The notes beneath the pieces were generated by a model. The model did not search any database. It was not told the DNA's origin and saw only the letters and a program-made list of their open reading frames with translations. From positions 688,604-752,603 of the forward strand of contig JAAOMT010000295.1 in the NCBI GenBank assembly GCA_016748015.1: a DNA stretch of 64,000 bases, written 5' to 3'. The stretch comes from Geosiphon pyriformis (taxonomy: Eukaryota; Glomeromycota; Glomeromycetes; Archaeosporales; Geosiphonaceae). Positions 1 to 12,369 of the stretch are shown here, one piece after another. Positions within the stretch are counted from its first letter, which is position 1. Each line of letters opens with the position of its first letter. A program made the position numbers and the translations under genes.

Positions 1-1205
1 TATTAGATTTTTTGGCAATCTACATAAAAATAAACTTAATAAAATTATAACAGATTTTGGACTTTCAAATAAATACAAAATAAATAATAATTTGGATCAA
101 AATAAGATTTTTTTGCTACTTTTTTGAAAAATATTTTATGATTTTCTTTTGTTTAAGATTAAAAAACATAAGTATTTATGTGAATACTGTATTAATACTA
201 AGTTTGTTGTCAAGTTTAAGAAGATAAAAGCCAATCTAGACAAAACATTTTTTTTTACAGCTGGTATTTTTGTTAATAATACTATTTGAATAGAAAATAG
301 TTATATATTTACACAATATATTTTAAATATTGCTAAGTAATTTTTTTTGTTAATAATATTCAATTAACAATAAGAAAATAGTGGCTATTCTTATTAATCA
401 AAAAATTAGAGTTGTTTTTTTGTCTATTGATAAGTTGCCAATTGTGATAATATAAAAGTATAAGCTATACAGATATCTGAAAATTTTTTTGTTAATTAAA
501 AATATGTTTAAGTTAAGCTTGACTAAAGCATATTTTAATGTCAAGTTTTTTTTTAATATGGTTTTGTAAAAGACTTTGACAAATAGACAGTTTTTTTATT
601 TGGTATTAATTATATTATAGCTAATAATTAATTATAAAATACAGTTTAGTTTTGTTTTGAAAAATGTGTGTAACAAATAAAATATCTTAATAAAAAAAAC
701 TTAGAGCCAAGGCTAATCTGCTAAAAAACTTTTTTAGTAAGTTTTTGTATTATTTTTCTTTGTATAAACTAAAATTATTTAAGCAAATACAAACAGAAAA
801 TAAGACTGCCTTAATGATTTTTTTCTAATGCTATTGGTATTCTTGGTTATTTATTTAATTATTAGTTCTTAAATTTGTAAGTTTTGGGTTAGATACTATT
901 GAATTTTTTATAGTTTTTTGTGAAGTTAAACGTTAGTTTAATAAACAATTTTCTTGCAAATATAGTAAAAATTTTTTTAAACAATAAGTTATTTTTGACT
1001 AATAATCTGTGCAATGCTTTTTATAACTCTAACAAGTTTTTAATATCAGTAATTTTGAAGGCTTTTTGTTATTATAATGTAATTAATTCTTTAAAACACT
1101 TTGAAATAACTTTTAGTAATAAGTTTTTAGATAAGCATAAAGCAATTATAAATTGAAAAATATTTTGTTAGTAGAAAAAGTTAGATTTAAGAAATCTGGT
1201 TTAAT
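1..1205 (+). pseudogene. Decayed LINE ORF2 remnant (RT palm to pre-RNase H region), copy E
   Basis: Translating the plus strand gives a badly broken match to the reverse transcriptase of the LINE family found elsewhere in the window. The start resembles the block with the motif TDFGLSNKYK. Next comes the catalytic-site block, where FVDDTIW has become FVNNTI followed by a stop. The stretch around 920-1156 (VSLINNFLANIVKIF) corresponds to the region between RT and RNase H, and the last recognisable piece (NWKIFC, KKLDLRN) ends near 1205, before RNase H. Stops occur every few codons and nearly all changes are toward A or T, so this is an old copy. It runs off the left edge, so its 5' part is not visible. 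Family assignment is firm because four better copies on the minus strand align with it; there is no function left. Confidence 0.8.
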
Positions 1206-1353
1206 ATTGCTTTTAAATTTATGTTCTTTTCTAGTTTTAGCTCTTTGTGTATATTTTTTATTTGTAATTTCTTTAGTGTTTTGAATTCTGGTAATTTTTG
1301 GCTGTTTAAAATTAGTTGCATTAAATTTGGTTTAAAAGTTTTGTTGTTTATAC

Positions 1354-2050
1354 TGTTATGATTGAAATTCATAGTTTTTATTAGTTATTATATGTATTAG
1401 TCACTAATATTATCTAATTAGCCACTTTATTTTTAGATAGTAATTATTAATCTGATCAATAATTTAATTATTAATTTGATTAATAACTTGATCAATAATC
1501 TAATTATTAAACTAATTGTTGATTTGGTTATTAACTATTTTTAATAACTATATAAACAATGAGTTCTTTAGCTATAGAAAAATATAATTAAAATTATAAA
1601 ATAAAACTTATTATTATTATTTTTTCTTATATTGCTTATTTTTTTTCTCTATTTTTAAGTATTTAAATATCTTAAGATAAAAAATTATTTGTTTAGCATT
1701 TATATATCTTATCTTTTTTTTTTTTTATATTGTTAAAATTAATTTGAAAAATAATTATTTGCTTTTGTAATTTATTAAAAAAAAAAAAATTAAAAAGCAT
1801 AATAATATCTGTTATTAATTCTAAAAATTATTAAGTTAAATCATAGAATAATAATAGTAATATTATCTTATTAACAATTATAAATTATTTCTCTACTTTT
1901 AAATTCTCAAAAAATATTTGCAGTTATAATTTTTATAAAACTAATTATGTACATTGAATTTTTATTCAATTTTTTTGTTAATATATAATTATATCAGTTG
2001 TTTATTAGTTATGTTTAACAAATTATGATATTTTTATAAAGTCAGCTTAT
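1354..2050 (+). repeat. LTR-like repeat family L1, copy 1 (solo or flanking LTR)
   Basis: The unit starts TGTTATGATTG and shares, in order, these landmarks with three other copies: a block reading TTAGCCACTTTATTTTTAGAT, a run of imperfect 12-bp units (about 1440-1540), a short TATATAA-containing segment, a T-rich block, and a degenerate AAGTATTTAAATATCTTAAG segment. The copy beginning at 18750 lies directly behind a gypsy pol region, which is why I call the family an LTR. The right end here is uncertain because the conserved terminal motif (GTTACTCTAACTCA in copy 2) is not clear. No coding sequence is visible inside. Confidence 0.6.
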
Positions 2051-3899
2051 TTAATAATACAAATTACAAAATATGGTTAATTAGAAGTAAAAAATCTTAA
2101 TTATATATTAGTACTATCTATGTTATTTAATATATTAAACATATTTAATTCATATATTTTATTTATAATATTAATAAATTCATGACTATTTTTAACAAGA
2201 TTACTTATTTATTTAGTGATTTAATCAAAATTAGATTTAATACCTAAAGACTAAACTGTTTACAATTCTATTATTCTGTTAAAAGTATTATTGTAGACCA
2301 AAAAATTATTATTATTATTATTATTATTATTATTTATATTGTTATTATTAAACATGTCTATTAAGTAAACCTATTTATATATTTTCTTTAGATTTATTAT
2401 ATTTTTTTGAAGCTTGAAAATTATATTACTAACAGTTTTTATTTGTTTAACAATTACAGTCAAAATTTTTTATATAGTCATATTTACAATAGATGGAATA
2501 GACAACAAAGTAGTAATTAATACAACCAAAAAGCCAATAGATTCAATTACAGATTTAATTAATAAAAACAGCTCATTGAAATAGAATTTCAGAAAAACCA
2601 ACTTGGATTTAACAGCAGTATTTGAAACAGCAAAAACAACAAACAATATAAATACTACAGCTTTAAGAAAAAATTAAGTACAAGATTTATATTAATAATA
2701 ATAGCAATAAGAAGAATCACAAAAACAGCAGCTTTATCATAATATTTAGTTTTAGCAAATAACAATTTAAAAACTTTGGAATTACCAGTAAAGTTAAAAA
2801 AAAACTTGGAAGAAAAAAATAGCAATACTTTATAATTCACAGTCAAATAATCTAAACCTTAATATTTGTAATAGTAATAACATTTAAGATTTCTTATCAA
2901 ATATAATATTTATACAAAATACTAGTTTTTAATACAGTATTGGCTAAAAATTTCAATAATTCAAAGATTACTACAGCAAAACATTGACATTAATAAGAAT
3001 TAAAAAAGCAAAGAATAAAGTATATATAATGTTATAAGTAAACTTGGCAAGATATAATAATAATATTTGGTGCTCTATATTTAAATAAAAGAACTTAAAG
3101 AGTTTTTTTTGTTTAGTATAATAGACAGAATAAAATTATCAGTTTTTAAAGATTTTTAATATATGTAAATTTACTTGTGAAGTTCTTTAGTTATAAAACA
3201 CAAAGATATGATTTAACTATTTGCAATTAATTATATATAAGCTATTTTTTTCAAGCTAATTAAACATAATTGCTAAAGTCTAATATTGTTTTTTTATCTT
3301 TCTGGTAAGCTAACAAGATAAAATTAATATCTAAACTTAAAGAAAGATTTTTTTTTTATTGGACTATTATAAAGTCTATTTTCAAATAGTTAATTTTTTT
3401 AATATTACTGTTTTACTAAAAAAATTAAAAAATTAAAAAAAAATTAGTATTGTTAATTGTTTTAATCAAGAGCAATTAGTTCAAGTTATTAAAGTTTTAA
3501 AGCTATTTATACTAAAAACATTTGGTCTAAAATAAAGATAAAAAACATAATTAATTTAACTTTGACAACACAAATTTGGAAATCATATACAAGTAAATTA
3601 AACAATATTTTTATTTAATTGTAAATATAAAAATATAGAAAAAATAAGATAAAAAAAATTTATTAAGTTTTAAAGTTAAGATATATTTTTTTGGAAATGG
3701 GTTCTTATTTTTTATTTGTCTTTTTTTTATTTGCTAAAACTATTTATTTTTATACATATTTTCTAATTTTACAAAATTGTTTTCAATTATTTGTTATTAC
3801 TAATTATTATTTATTATTTCTGCTGTTGTTTTATTTTATTATACTATAATTAATTATTTTATGTTATAATTAGTTATTCTGTGCTATTTTATATTTTTA
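2051..3899. other. AT-rich stretch without a recognisable gene
   Basis: This 1.85-kb stretch is dominated by A/T homopolymers. It includes an (ATT)n microsatellite at about 2305-2334. A slightly more complex segment at 2490-2860 reads on the plus strand as broken peptide-like text rich in Asn, Thr and Lys, and is probably decayed mobile-element coding DNA, but I could not place it in a family. Open frames on the opposite strand here look like shadows of low-complexity sequence. Confidence 0.6.
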
Positions 3900-4028
3900 T
3901 TATTATTATTATTTAATAAATAAGATCCAATCACTACTTAGTACAATACATCAACTTAGTGATCTAAACTAGGCATAAATCATGCATTTTTCATATATGA
4001 CCAGCCACTTAGGCTAATCAAAACAACA

Positions 4029-7000
4029 CTATGCATCTATACAAACTGAAACCACACTATCTAAACCTGAAAAAAACCAACAAGAATTACAAAAACCAAA
4101 ACTAACACTAAAAGCATTAGCAATACCCAACAATTTAACTATACCAGCAAAAAACACTAAAGAAAGCCCAAACACTGAGATTAGAACAGACCCATCATGC
4201 AGAATTAGTTTATTTTTTTTCATAAATGCCCAGTATTTGACATGAGCCAACCAAATCTTCTCCCTAATTGCAAGGCCAAATCTGTGCACAAAGTTCACAA
4301 CCATCCAACCTGCAATTTTAAAATCTTTAAAAATAGAAAGAGACTCCTGATACCAATCATTAAAGACAAAACCCTTGCTCAAAGCTACACACATGGCAAC
4401 ATTAAAAGAACAGGAACTCAAACACTATGATACACATGAGACCAAGCAAGACAGACCAAAAATTACCCTCCAATTAGCTGCATAAGTGTCCAACAACTGA
4501 ACATGAACATCAGAATCAAATGAACAGAAGAAAGCATAATCTGAGACCTCAATATCCCTACAAAACAAACATACTACACTCAGATAACTCTTGACATACA
4601 AATGCTTACAAACAGTAACAGAAAGCCAGTATTGCAAAGCCTTCATAAAATAAGTATAAATGCCAACAGTACTTCTATTAGTGAAGCCAAAAGCCAAATG
4701 CAAATTAAAATGCCACATTAAAAACAACCTAAACCAATCAATATCTACATACAGAACATCTACCACAACTTGAGAACCAAAGCCAACTTCTCAGCATACC
4801 CAATAGACAGACTGAAACATATCATGAACAAAATATCTAGAATTAGCAGAAACAACACTACCACCAGCTTTAATATAACACTTGGCAATATGTTGAAAGA
4901 AATATTGATTAGAGAAACAAATAGCCTTTGCAAAAGCATCAGTATGCTTATTGCTCAGAACACCTAAATGACTTTTAATCTTATGTCAACTGACTTTCAA
5001 ATTCTTTTTATGAATGACACTTATGATATGATAATGCTCAATCTAATATCAATTCCGGAAGTTAAAACACAACAAGTCCAATTCCAATTTACAAGCATCT
5101 AAAGCAGACTGACTGTCTGAGAAAATTTGAACTGAACTAGAAGAAGAAATGCACTCAAGTGCCAGAGCAACAGCTTATAGCTTGGTTATAGTGGAGAACA
5201 CCAAACCAGAAACTTCAACACCCAAACCTAAACCAATATCCTTAAAAAAAACTGCTGTATCAGTCTTCATGTTAAGAGTTTCCAAACTGCTAAGAGATCC
5301 ATCCATATAAACAAAAAGACAATCAGCTTCAACACCTAATAAATGATCACAAATAACCCCAAATTCATAAGATTCAAGAATGTTCAATGAATTAATGTTC
5401 ATCAAAAGAGGAAAACAAATGGAAAAAAAAGAGCACCATCAAGAAAACAAACAGAAAGTTCAAACCAGTCAGAAATTAGGCCATGTGGGTCCAATCTTTT
5501 CCACCACTTAAACGTTTTCTAATTAAAAACTGCACCAGCACAATTGCAAAGCTGCTCAGCAAAAGCAATCTCATATCATCAAAACAAAAAGACATATTTG
5601 AAAAACTTGGAACCATCAAAAACAAAAGACAAAAGAGTACCATCTCAGAACCAAAAAGCATTAGTTACAAAACCTTCCAAAGACAGATCACACTCCAAAA
5701 AAATACAGACTATACCAGCTAAAAAATTATTTGATAGACAAATATTGACATGGAATGAAAAAAGCAAAAAATGATAAGGATTTTAGCTAAGCACTTGCAG
5801 ATTATGTGATCTATACACAAACAGATGACCCAGAATGCCAACTGAATTTGAAAACCAAACAACAGAAGCTGATTTGCTTTTAGCTTGAATTTGTTTAAAA
5901 GTTTTTAAATTATATAATGAGAAATAGTAAAGTACATTATTGAAAAAGTTATGCTGAAGACCAGATTTGGACTTCAAGCCCTTGTAAATCAAAGTGTCTC
6001 ACTTATTACATACACTAACAGAAACAAAACTAAATTGAAACTTATAGTTGACAATCAAAAAAAAAACTGCTGACACCAAATATGAGAACTGTTTATCAGA
6101 GATAGTTTTTTTCAAAACAAAATTGGCAAAAAAATAAATGTCCATATAAGCCTTAACTAAGCTGGGCTTCAACAAACCTTCAGTAGACAGAAAGATACCT
6201 AAGTACCAATAAAACTTCTTTTTTTTAGCAACAGAAATAGGCAAGCCACTGATCAATAAGAAAGAGTGTACAACTCTGCAATTAATAAGAATGACTACAG
6301 TCTTGTCATTGTTGATTGAAATATCATTGAGCTGAAAAAATTCACTAGCAATGTTGAGAATATACTGAATAGTGATTTGGCTGTTACCAACCCAAATTAT
6401 ATCATTAACAAATGCACCAGCAGCAAAAAAAGACATCAAACCAGCTTGAAATTCTAAGTGACCAGTTTTGACAATAAAATACAAATTCAACCTGTACTTA
6501 CATACACTTTCCTGTCTCTTGACTTTACACAACAGAGGATTATAAAATATGTACCAAAGAAGAGGTGAAAATACCTCCACTTGGTTCAAATTATCATGCA
6601 CCTGATATTCACTTGTCAATCCAAAATCAGTTATTACTCTGTTAACCCAACCATTATGAATGCTGCCAAAAAATCAAATGAATTTATCACACATTTTTAT
6701 CTTGACTAAGCTCTTCCTAAAATGCTTCCACCTAACAAAGTCATAAGCTTTCTCTATGTCTTGCAAGACAAACCAGAGTTCATGATTCTTTTTCAAAGCA
6801 TTTTTAATAACCAAACCAATAGCAAAAATAAGAGATTGTATTATTGTGCCTTTTAAAACAGAAAAATTATCCCCTCTGAGAACATCAAAAACACTGTATG
6901 CTAAAAAAATCCTGTCTAAAAGAATTTTGGAAAGAATCTTGTAAGCTGTTTTAATCAGAACAATCAAATAGGTATTCATAAAAACTCCCTCTCATTCATA

Positions 7001-8710
7001 CAGTTTAGGGATCATTGACACCTAAGCCTCTCTCCAAGGCTTGAAAACAAACTCACTATACAAACAAAAATTCAGAAGTACCAAAAACATATTCAAAACT
7101 GACTTGTCACAATGCTTCTATAATTTATTTGAGATGCTGGAAAGACCAGCCACTTTCTTATTAGGCAGATTCGAAATTACATCAAGCATCTTATCAAAAC
7201 CAATCAAATACATTACATCAGAGAAAGTATTATCAAAAACATACCCCAAAGATTGATATTGATAATACCAATTATCAGAAAGATCAGTTACCACCACATG
7301 CTTTCTAGTCCACTCTTCTATGATTACATCTATCTTGGCCTTAACCAGAACAGGATCCAAAACCAATTTATTATTGACAACTAAGTAATTCAGAGTAATT
7401 TTGTGAAAAAGATGCTCCAACACACTCCTGATAGTATAACCCTTATTTAACTCAAAGCTTTCTATCCTCTTATCAATTGCCAATTTGATTTGAGAATCTC
7501 TAGTATACTCTGATTTTGCCAACTTAAAAGAATAATAAAACTTCCTAATCTTAGCTAAAACTGAACAAATAATGTCAAAATAAGAACCCAAAAAAAAGAA
7601 ACTTCACCACAGAGACATTGCATCCAAATTGTGCCACTTATCAAGCAAAGATGCAAATTTTTCACTAGAAACCAAACAAAAAGCCTTAACAATTTTAGAC
7701 ACCAAAAGCTCTAGCTTGTGAAATCTGGATGACCTCTTTGTAAAAACACTGTCATAGTTTTTGGATTATTTTCTCTTAAAAACCATATTAACTAATAGAC
7801 ATAACACTCTGCAAAGAATATTCCACATTGCATCCAAGTCTGAATGCTTTCTAGATGCAAAAAATTCATCATAAAACATAGCAGCATTCACTATCATATT
7901 CTCTTTAAACTTAGCCCATCTGATATCTTCCACATCCCTATAATCAAATTTCCAGTGATCTCTATTTGCTTACTTGTGAAGAGAGTTCAGCTGCATATCA
8001 AGCAATCTGTCCAAACTCATCAACATAAAAACAGTCTGATGATTAGTGTCAAAAAATTCCCCAATATCAAATATATTACGATCTACCACAGCATTAACCA
8101 AGTTCAAAGAAATGAACAAGAAATCAATTGTCTTAGCCACATCTCGAAAGTTAGCCCATGTAGGTGTTTTTACATAAGAACTTCCACCCAAAGAATTGAC
8201 CAAACCAAGATTTAGACACTTTTTGAAACTGGTGCACTTATGGGAGCCATCTTTATTAAAGTTACCACTCAAAACAATGAAAAAAGACTTATTCACGGCT
8301 TTAGCAATCATAAAATTGATTTCACCAGCTTGAGAGAACCGAACTGCCAAAAAAGCATCAGTATAGATTCCCAAAATTGAAACAGAAATTTTATTTTTAA
8401 AAAACAACTTGATAGAGATGAGCCAACCAAACACCTCAAAGATTTTACATATGTGTTTTGCCAAAGAATTGTCTATAACCATAGCAACACTTACACCCAA
8501 GTAACCAGAATCTAATCTAGAAGTAAACACACAGACACCACCAAATTTGTTAACAATTCATGGGCATGTGTTCTTTTTTAGCTTTGTTTTTGTAAAAATT
8601 GAAATCAGATTGTTTATGTTCTTATGCCAATGCACAATATCTTCTTGCTTAGCAAGATTGTTCATACCTTTAATATTACACGTGGCAATCTTCCAAACTA
8701 GACTGGTCAT
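4029..8710 (-). pseudogene. LINE copy A ORF2: endonuclease - reverse transcriptase - RNase H, broken
   Basis: ORF2 starts at ATG 8710, with MTSLVWKIATCN leading into the APE endonuclease. The endonuclease (to about 7950) shows LSGNFNKDG (family form GDFN), TIDFLFIS and FFDTNHQTV (family SDH/TDH box). RT blocks run about 7260-5999, including LQDIEKAYDF, EVFSPLLWYIFY and the active site AFVNDI, where FVDD is damaged. RNase H lies at about 5330-4900 with VYMDGSLSS and FSDSQSALDAC; the catalytic glutamate of the STLAEL box appears as STITKL. The C-terminal region (4766-4029) contains a degenerate Cys-x2-Cys...His...Cys motif (CLFCRDIEVSDYAFFC). At least one frame change lies between 5780 and 5400, plus many stops. 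No activity is expected. Confidence 0.87.
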
Positions 8711-10560
8711 TGCAAAGGAAGTTTGGGAAATACACTACCAGCCAAGATTGAATCATCAAATCTTGCTGTCAGACTTAGAACCAATGCAAAAAATTCTTCT
8801 AACATGTTTTCCAGTCTTTTTATCTCAAGAAAGACAGAAGAGTCTAAAATCACAGCAGTTTTACCACCTGTGGTTCCATTTAAACTCTTTCCTATTACTA
8901 TATCATCCACCTGATCCTGTAATGAGGAGATTACCAGCAGCTGACATCCAAGGCTAGGCTGAAAAACTGTCAGCATAAGCAAGTTCAACTTCTTAGCCAA
9001 CTCACTAATTTGTCTCATAAGGCTGGTAAGACTACTCTCCAAAACAGCAAACCTTTTTTCAATATTTATTGTAATAAAAAGTGTAGACTTTATCTCTGGA
9101 GAGAAGTCAGAGTTGACTGAACCATTTTGCACAGGAAGAGGAGAAAACAAAGATCTACCAACAAGAAACTCTACCAAAAGCAACAAGACGAGCAATAGAA
9201 GCCAAACACTTAGCATAAATAGTAGCCAGTCTGCTTTTATCTATGTCTAAAAGTGCTTTATGAAAAGGTTTTCCAGATAAAAGATTCTCACCCACAAAAC
9301 AGTCCAATGACATATGACCTATTTTCTTATACTTAACACATTTAAAAAAACCCATACAAGACCAATGCAGATTTATGCTTCTCAAAACTGAAGTAGTTTT
9401 CATGATGGCATTCAAGAATTCAGCTGATTTAAAACAAACAACAGCACATCTGGTCTGAGCATATATAATAGAATAATGATCAATCACACATGTTTTTTAC
9501 CTACAAAACCAATAAAATTCCAGATGTTATAAGCATTTGTTTCCATTGGCTGAATATAAAGCAGCATTCTATAATGATTTCTCACATCCCATGATTCTTT
9601 ATTCTAATTAGCTCTGATCACACACACAGCATTTTTTTCAATTAAAATAGACCAACAAGTTGTGACCAAATCAGTCTGTTTAGTCTTATCAAATTCAACA
9701 ACAGCTTTTTACCACAAACTCATCAACTGCATCTTAATCAACATCACCATATTATATTCAGATAGTGCAGTGTGCACAGCCTCAGCCAAAGTTCTAATAG
9801 AAATTTTCTTTACTATCACAGTCTAATCTGAATACCCAGTAGATTTTTTGAGATTGGTATTCACCATAATCTTTGCACCAGTAGCTTTTTTAGTGGCTTT
9901 TATTAAACCAGATTCAGAAGTAAATATTATCCTAATAATATCTGAAAATTTTAAGAAAGTAGATGTCCCCCCAAAACTATTGATTCCTGAAAATAATTTT
10001 TTGACTACTGCAAGTTTCTTTTAAAAAGATTTTTCAATCACTTTATCCAAGCCAATATTTAAAGCAAAGAATTTTTTAACAGAAACATTGACCAAATTCT
10101 TTAAGAGAGGGAGAAGTTCCAAAAAAGCATCCGAAAAAACATTGTCATCATTATTATCATGACTTGAAAAATCAATTTTCCCCAATAACTTGTCCAATGC
10201 TTTCTTGGTTTTAACATTCAGTTCTTTAGGCATCTAATTAGAACCCCCATCAGCAAAAGCACTATTTTCACCATAGTCAAAGCTGGTTTTTTTTACCAGA
10301 CATTCTTTTTCTATATTAATGCTATCAGACTTGGTGGTGTTATCAGTTTCAGAACTCCATAAATAACCACTTGGCACCTGAATAGATCATCTTTTGTTAC
10401 CAACACATTCTTTCAAAGCAACATTTTTCCTTTTTTTTCTCGATAAAATAGGTTTGAACCTTTCATCAGAGCCAGAATTTTTAACAATCTTTTTCATGAC
10501 AGCAATACTAAGGCCAACAGTGGCTTTGAAATCAAAAAACAGTTTGATTTTATTGTACTA
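8707..10560 (-). pseudogene. LINE copy A ORF1 (gag-like, CCHC zinc knuckle), broken
   Basis: This is the nucleic-acid-binding ORF1. Readable pieces include a segment at 10233-10021 (LLPLLKNLVNVSVKKFFALN), matching the same region of copy B, and a zinc-knuckle segment within 9487-9155. There, Cys-x2-Cys-x4-His-x4-Cys has become CVKYKKIGHMSLDC, losing its second cysteine. A C-terminal part at 9216-8707 contains a predicted coiled-coil-like stretch (KRFAVLESSLTSLMRQISEL). The frame changes twice between these pieces and there are several stops. The ORF1 stop codon TGA (8709-8707) overlaps the ORF2 start. The N-terminus is not fixed; similarity to copy B extends to about 10560. Confidence 0.82.
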
Positions 10561-10639
10561 AATAGTGAAAAAACTTTTTTTAAAAACTTTAAACTCTTTT
10601 CTGGGAATTTGGAATGAATGAAAGAAAGAAGTTTTTTCT

Positions 10640-10849
10640 TAATGTATTATTATTATTTTGTAAATAGCTAAAAAAACCAAAAATTCTTATTTTATATTAT
10701 TGTGTATTATTTTGTATTATTTTGAATTATTACACATTATTTTGTGTTATTTTGCATTATTACATTTTTTCTATATTATCATATTTTAATTATATTTTTT
10801 TAATAGCTTTTGAATTAGTTTTTGGATTAGTTTTTTTACTTAAATAACA
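10640..10849. other. AT-rich spacer between LINE copy A and the next remnant
   Basis: This contains repeated short motifs of the type TTTTGTATTATTTTG (10680-10760) and A/T runs; no gene is visible. Confidence 0.5.
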
Positions 10850-12220
10850 ATAACCACTAATTTAAAAGACCAAATTACTAATTTTAAAAGCAGTACAACC
10901 AAAAGAAGATTAAACAAATTAGCTTTAAAAGCATTTTTTAAGGTAATAATTTTTTTTTGATTAACTACAAAAAAAATTCTGATATTGTTCTTTTTAATTA
11001 ATATAAACCAGTAAGCAAAAACAGTAATAACAAAAAAATATTTTTAAAGTAAATTACAGTATATTATTATAAGTCAATAGGCTTCAACTTAACAGAAGTA
11101 ACAACATTAAAAATATCAAAAGCAATTTTAATGTCATTAGAAAAGATACTTAAAAGAATATTATAAAGTATAATTAACAAAGAAAAAAAAAGAGCAAAAA
11201 CCATTACAAAAAATTGTGTAATTTTAAAAATGATCAAAAAAATTTCATTACTAATAACCACTTTGGTGACACTATTTAGACTTTTTTAAAATACAAACTT
11301 TATACAAAACAACTTAATAATATCTTTTAAAACAGACTTAAATCCAATACAAATAACAACTAAAACAGAAAACTAAACAGAGTTATTTTGATTTTAAATA
11401 TAATACCAAACACTAAAATAAAGATTATCCATCCAAAGAACTTTTAATAACCATTTATATTTATTCAAATACTACTATTAACAGCACCAAAAACTAAAAA
11501 AAAACAGTTAATTTTATTTATATTTAATTAGCCTAATTTTTAAGATTATCTAAAATAATAAACTGTTTTGCTTTTAGAACTGATAATAATTTGTTAAAGA
11601 GTACCATATCAGACAACACAGCCAGTAGTTAATCTTGATCTATCTTGGAAAATATGCTATTACTGTTATTATTTCATATTTGAAAAAAAACTGGTTGCTA
11701 TTATAAAAAATTTTTCTAAGATTTTATAAAGAAGTTTGATATAACTATAATAGTTATAAGTACTTGCTACTGTTTTTTGATTTTTTTGGTTTTTTCAGTC
11801 ATTTGTGAAACAATAATAATAGTAGTAATAATAATAATAGTATAAATAATAATAAAAAAATTAGCTTATTAACTAGTCTATTATTAAAAATCTTTGGACT
11901 CTTAAAAGTAGTAAAAATAATACTGGAATTAATCTAAGTATGTCTTTGAAAGAAACTTTAACAGAAAAAAAACTACCAATCAAAGATAAAAAATATGAAC
12001 CAAAAACTATTAAAAACAGTTTTTTACTAATATTTTTTAAAAAAAATATAGCCAAAACGTTTTGTTTAGCTGTTTCAATAACAAAAAAACTCTCTCTTAT
12101 TAAAACTTTATTAATTACTATAAAAAAAATAACATTTGCAATTTTTTTACTCTTAGCTTTTGTTATAATTATAAAAAATAGGAAAAAAAGAGTTTTTTTC
12201 TCACAATTTTTAAACAATAG
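10850..12220 (-). pseudogene. Decayed retroelement ORF1 with RRM-like domain, copy 1
   Basis: Read on the minus strand, the first part (12217-11873) is a low-complexity segment that was probably Ser/Ala/Lys-rich before AT drift. It contains ESFFVIETAKQNVLAIFF and FSVKVSFKDI. The second part (about 11265-10860) reads IFNVVTSVKLKPIDL, stops, YTVIYFKN and further pieces such as LKRTISEFFL. This matches the second copy at 19540-20890 piece by piece, including the block that ends KAKLVNFF there. In my reading it is the RRM-like nucleic-acid-binding ORF1 common in Rhizophagus retroelements. It is riddled with stops and cut off at its C-terminal side next to the 5' end of LINE copy A. Confidence 0.6.
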
Positions 12221-12369
12221 TCTCTAATTTCGAATATCTGAGCCATTAAATTTACATCTGAATTGCTGCTTATTAACTAGCTAAAACTTTTTTTAAAACA
12301 GAAAAAAAAAGCTATCAAATTACTTTTGTTTTTAATTTTTTTTTAAGTAAATTAAATTATTTTACACAA

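Larger units (their letters stand above)
3900..10635 (-). mobile_element. LINE (non-LTR retrotransposon) copy A, nearly full length
   Basis: A complete-looking minus-strand LINE of about 6.7 kb. The 5' end (right side) carries the leader motif read on the minus strand as AACTTCTTTCTTTCATTC, shared with copies B and C. It is followed by a gag-like ORF1, then an ORF2 with APE-type endonuclease, reverse transcriptase, RNase H and a C-terminal Cys/His motif. The 3' end (left side) finishes in a short TAA-type tail (the ATTATTATT run near 3900-3913). The element is dead: both ORFs have many stops and frame changes, and the RT catalytic motif has lost an aspartate. No clear target duplication can be read because both flanks are ATT-rich. 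Clade assignment within LINEs was not attempted. Confidence 0.88.

Noticed and set aside
1187-1372. 61-codon minus-strand frame next to the LTR copy
   Set aside because: It crosses the junction between a LINE remnant and the LTR; composition is Lys/Asn low complexity and no family was recognised.
1440-1540. CRISPR-like array of short repeats
   Set aside because: The units are 12 bp, directly adjoining, imperfect and inside an LTR family; there are no spacers.
11940-12227. Plus-strand open frames inside the LINE and ORF1 remnants (for example 4242-4430, 7844-8215, 11940-12227, 41477-41740, 62850-63128)
   Set aside because: They lie opposite recognised minus-strand retroelement coding sequence and have no domain; they are shadows of it.
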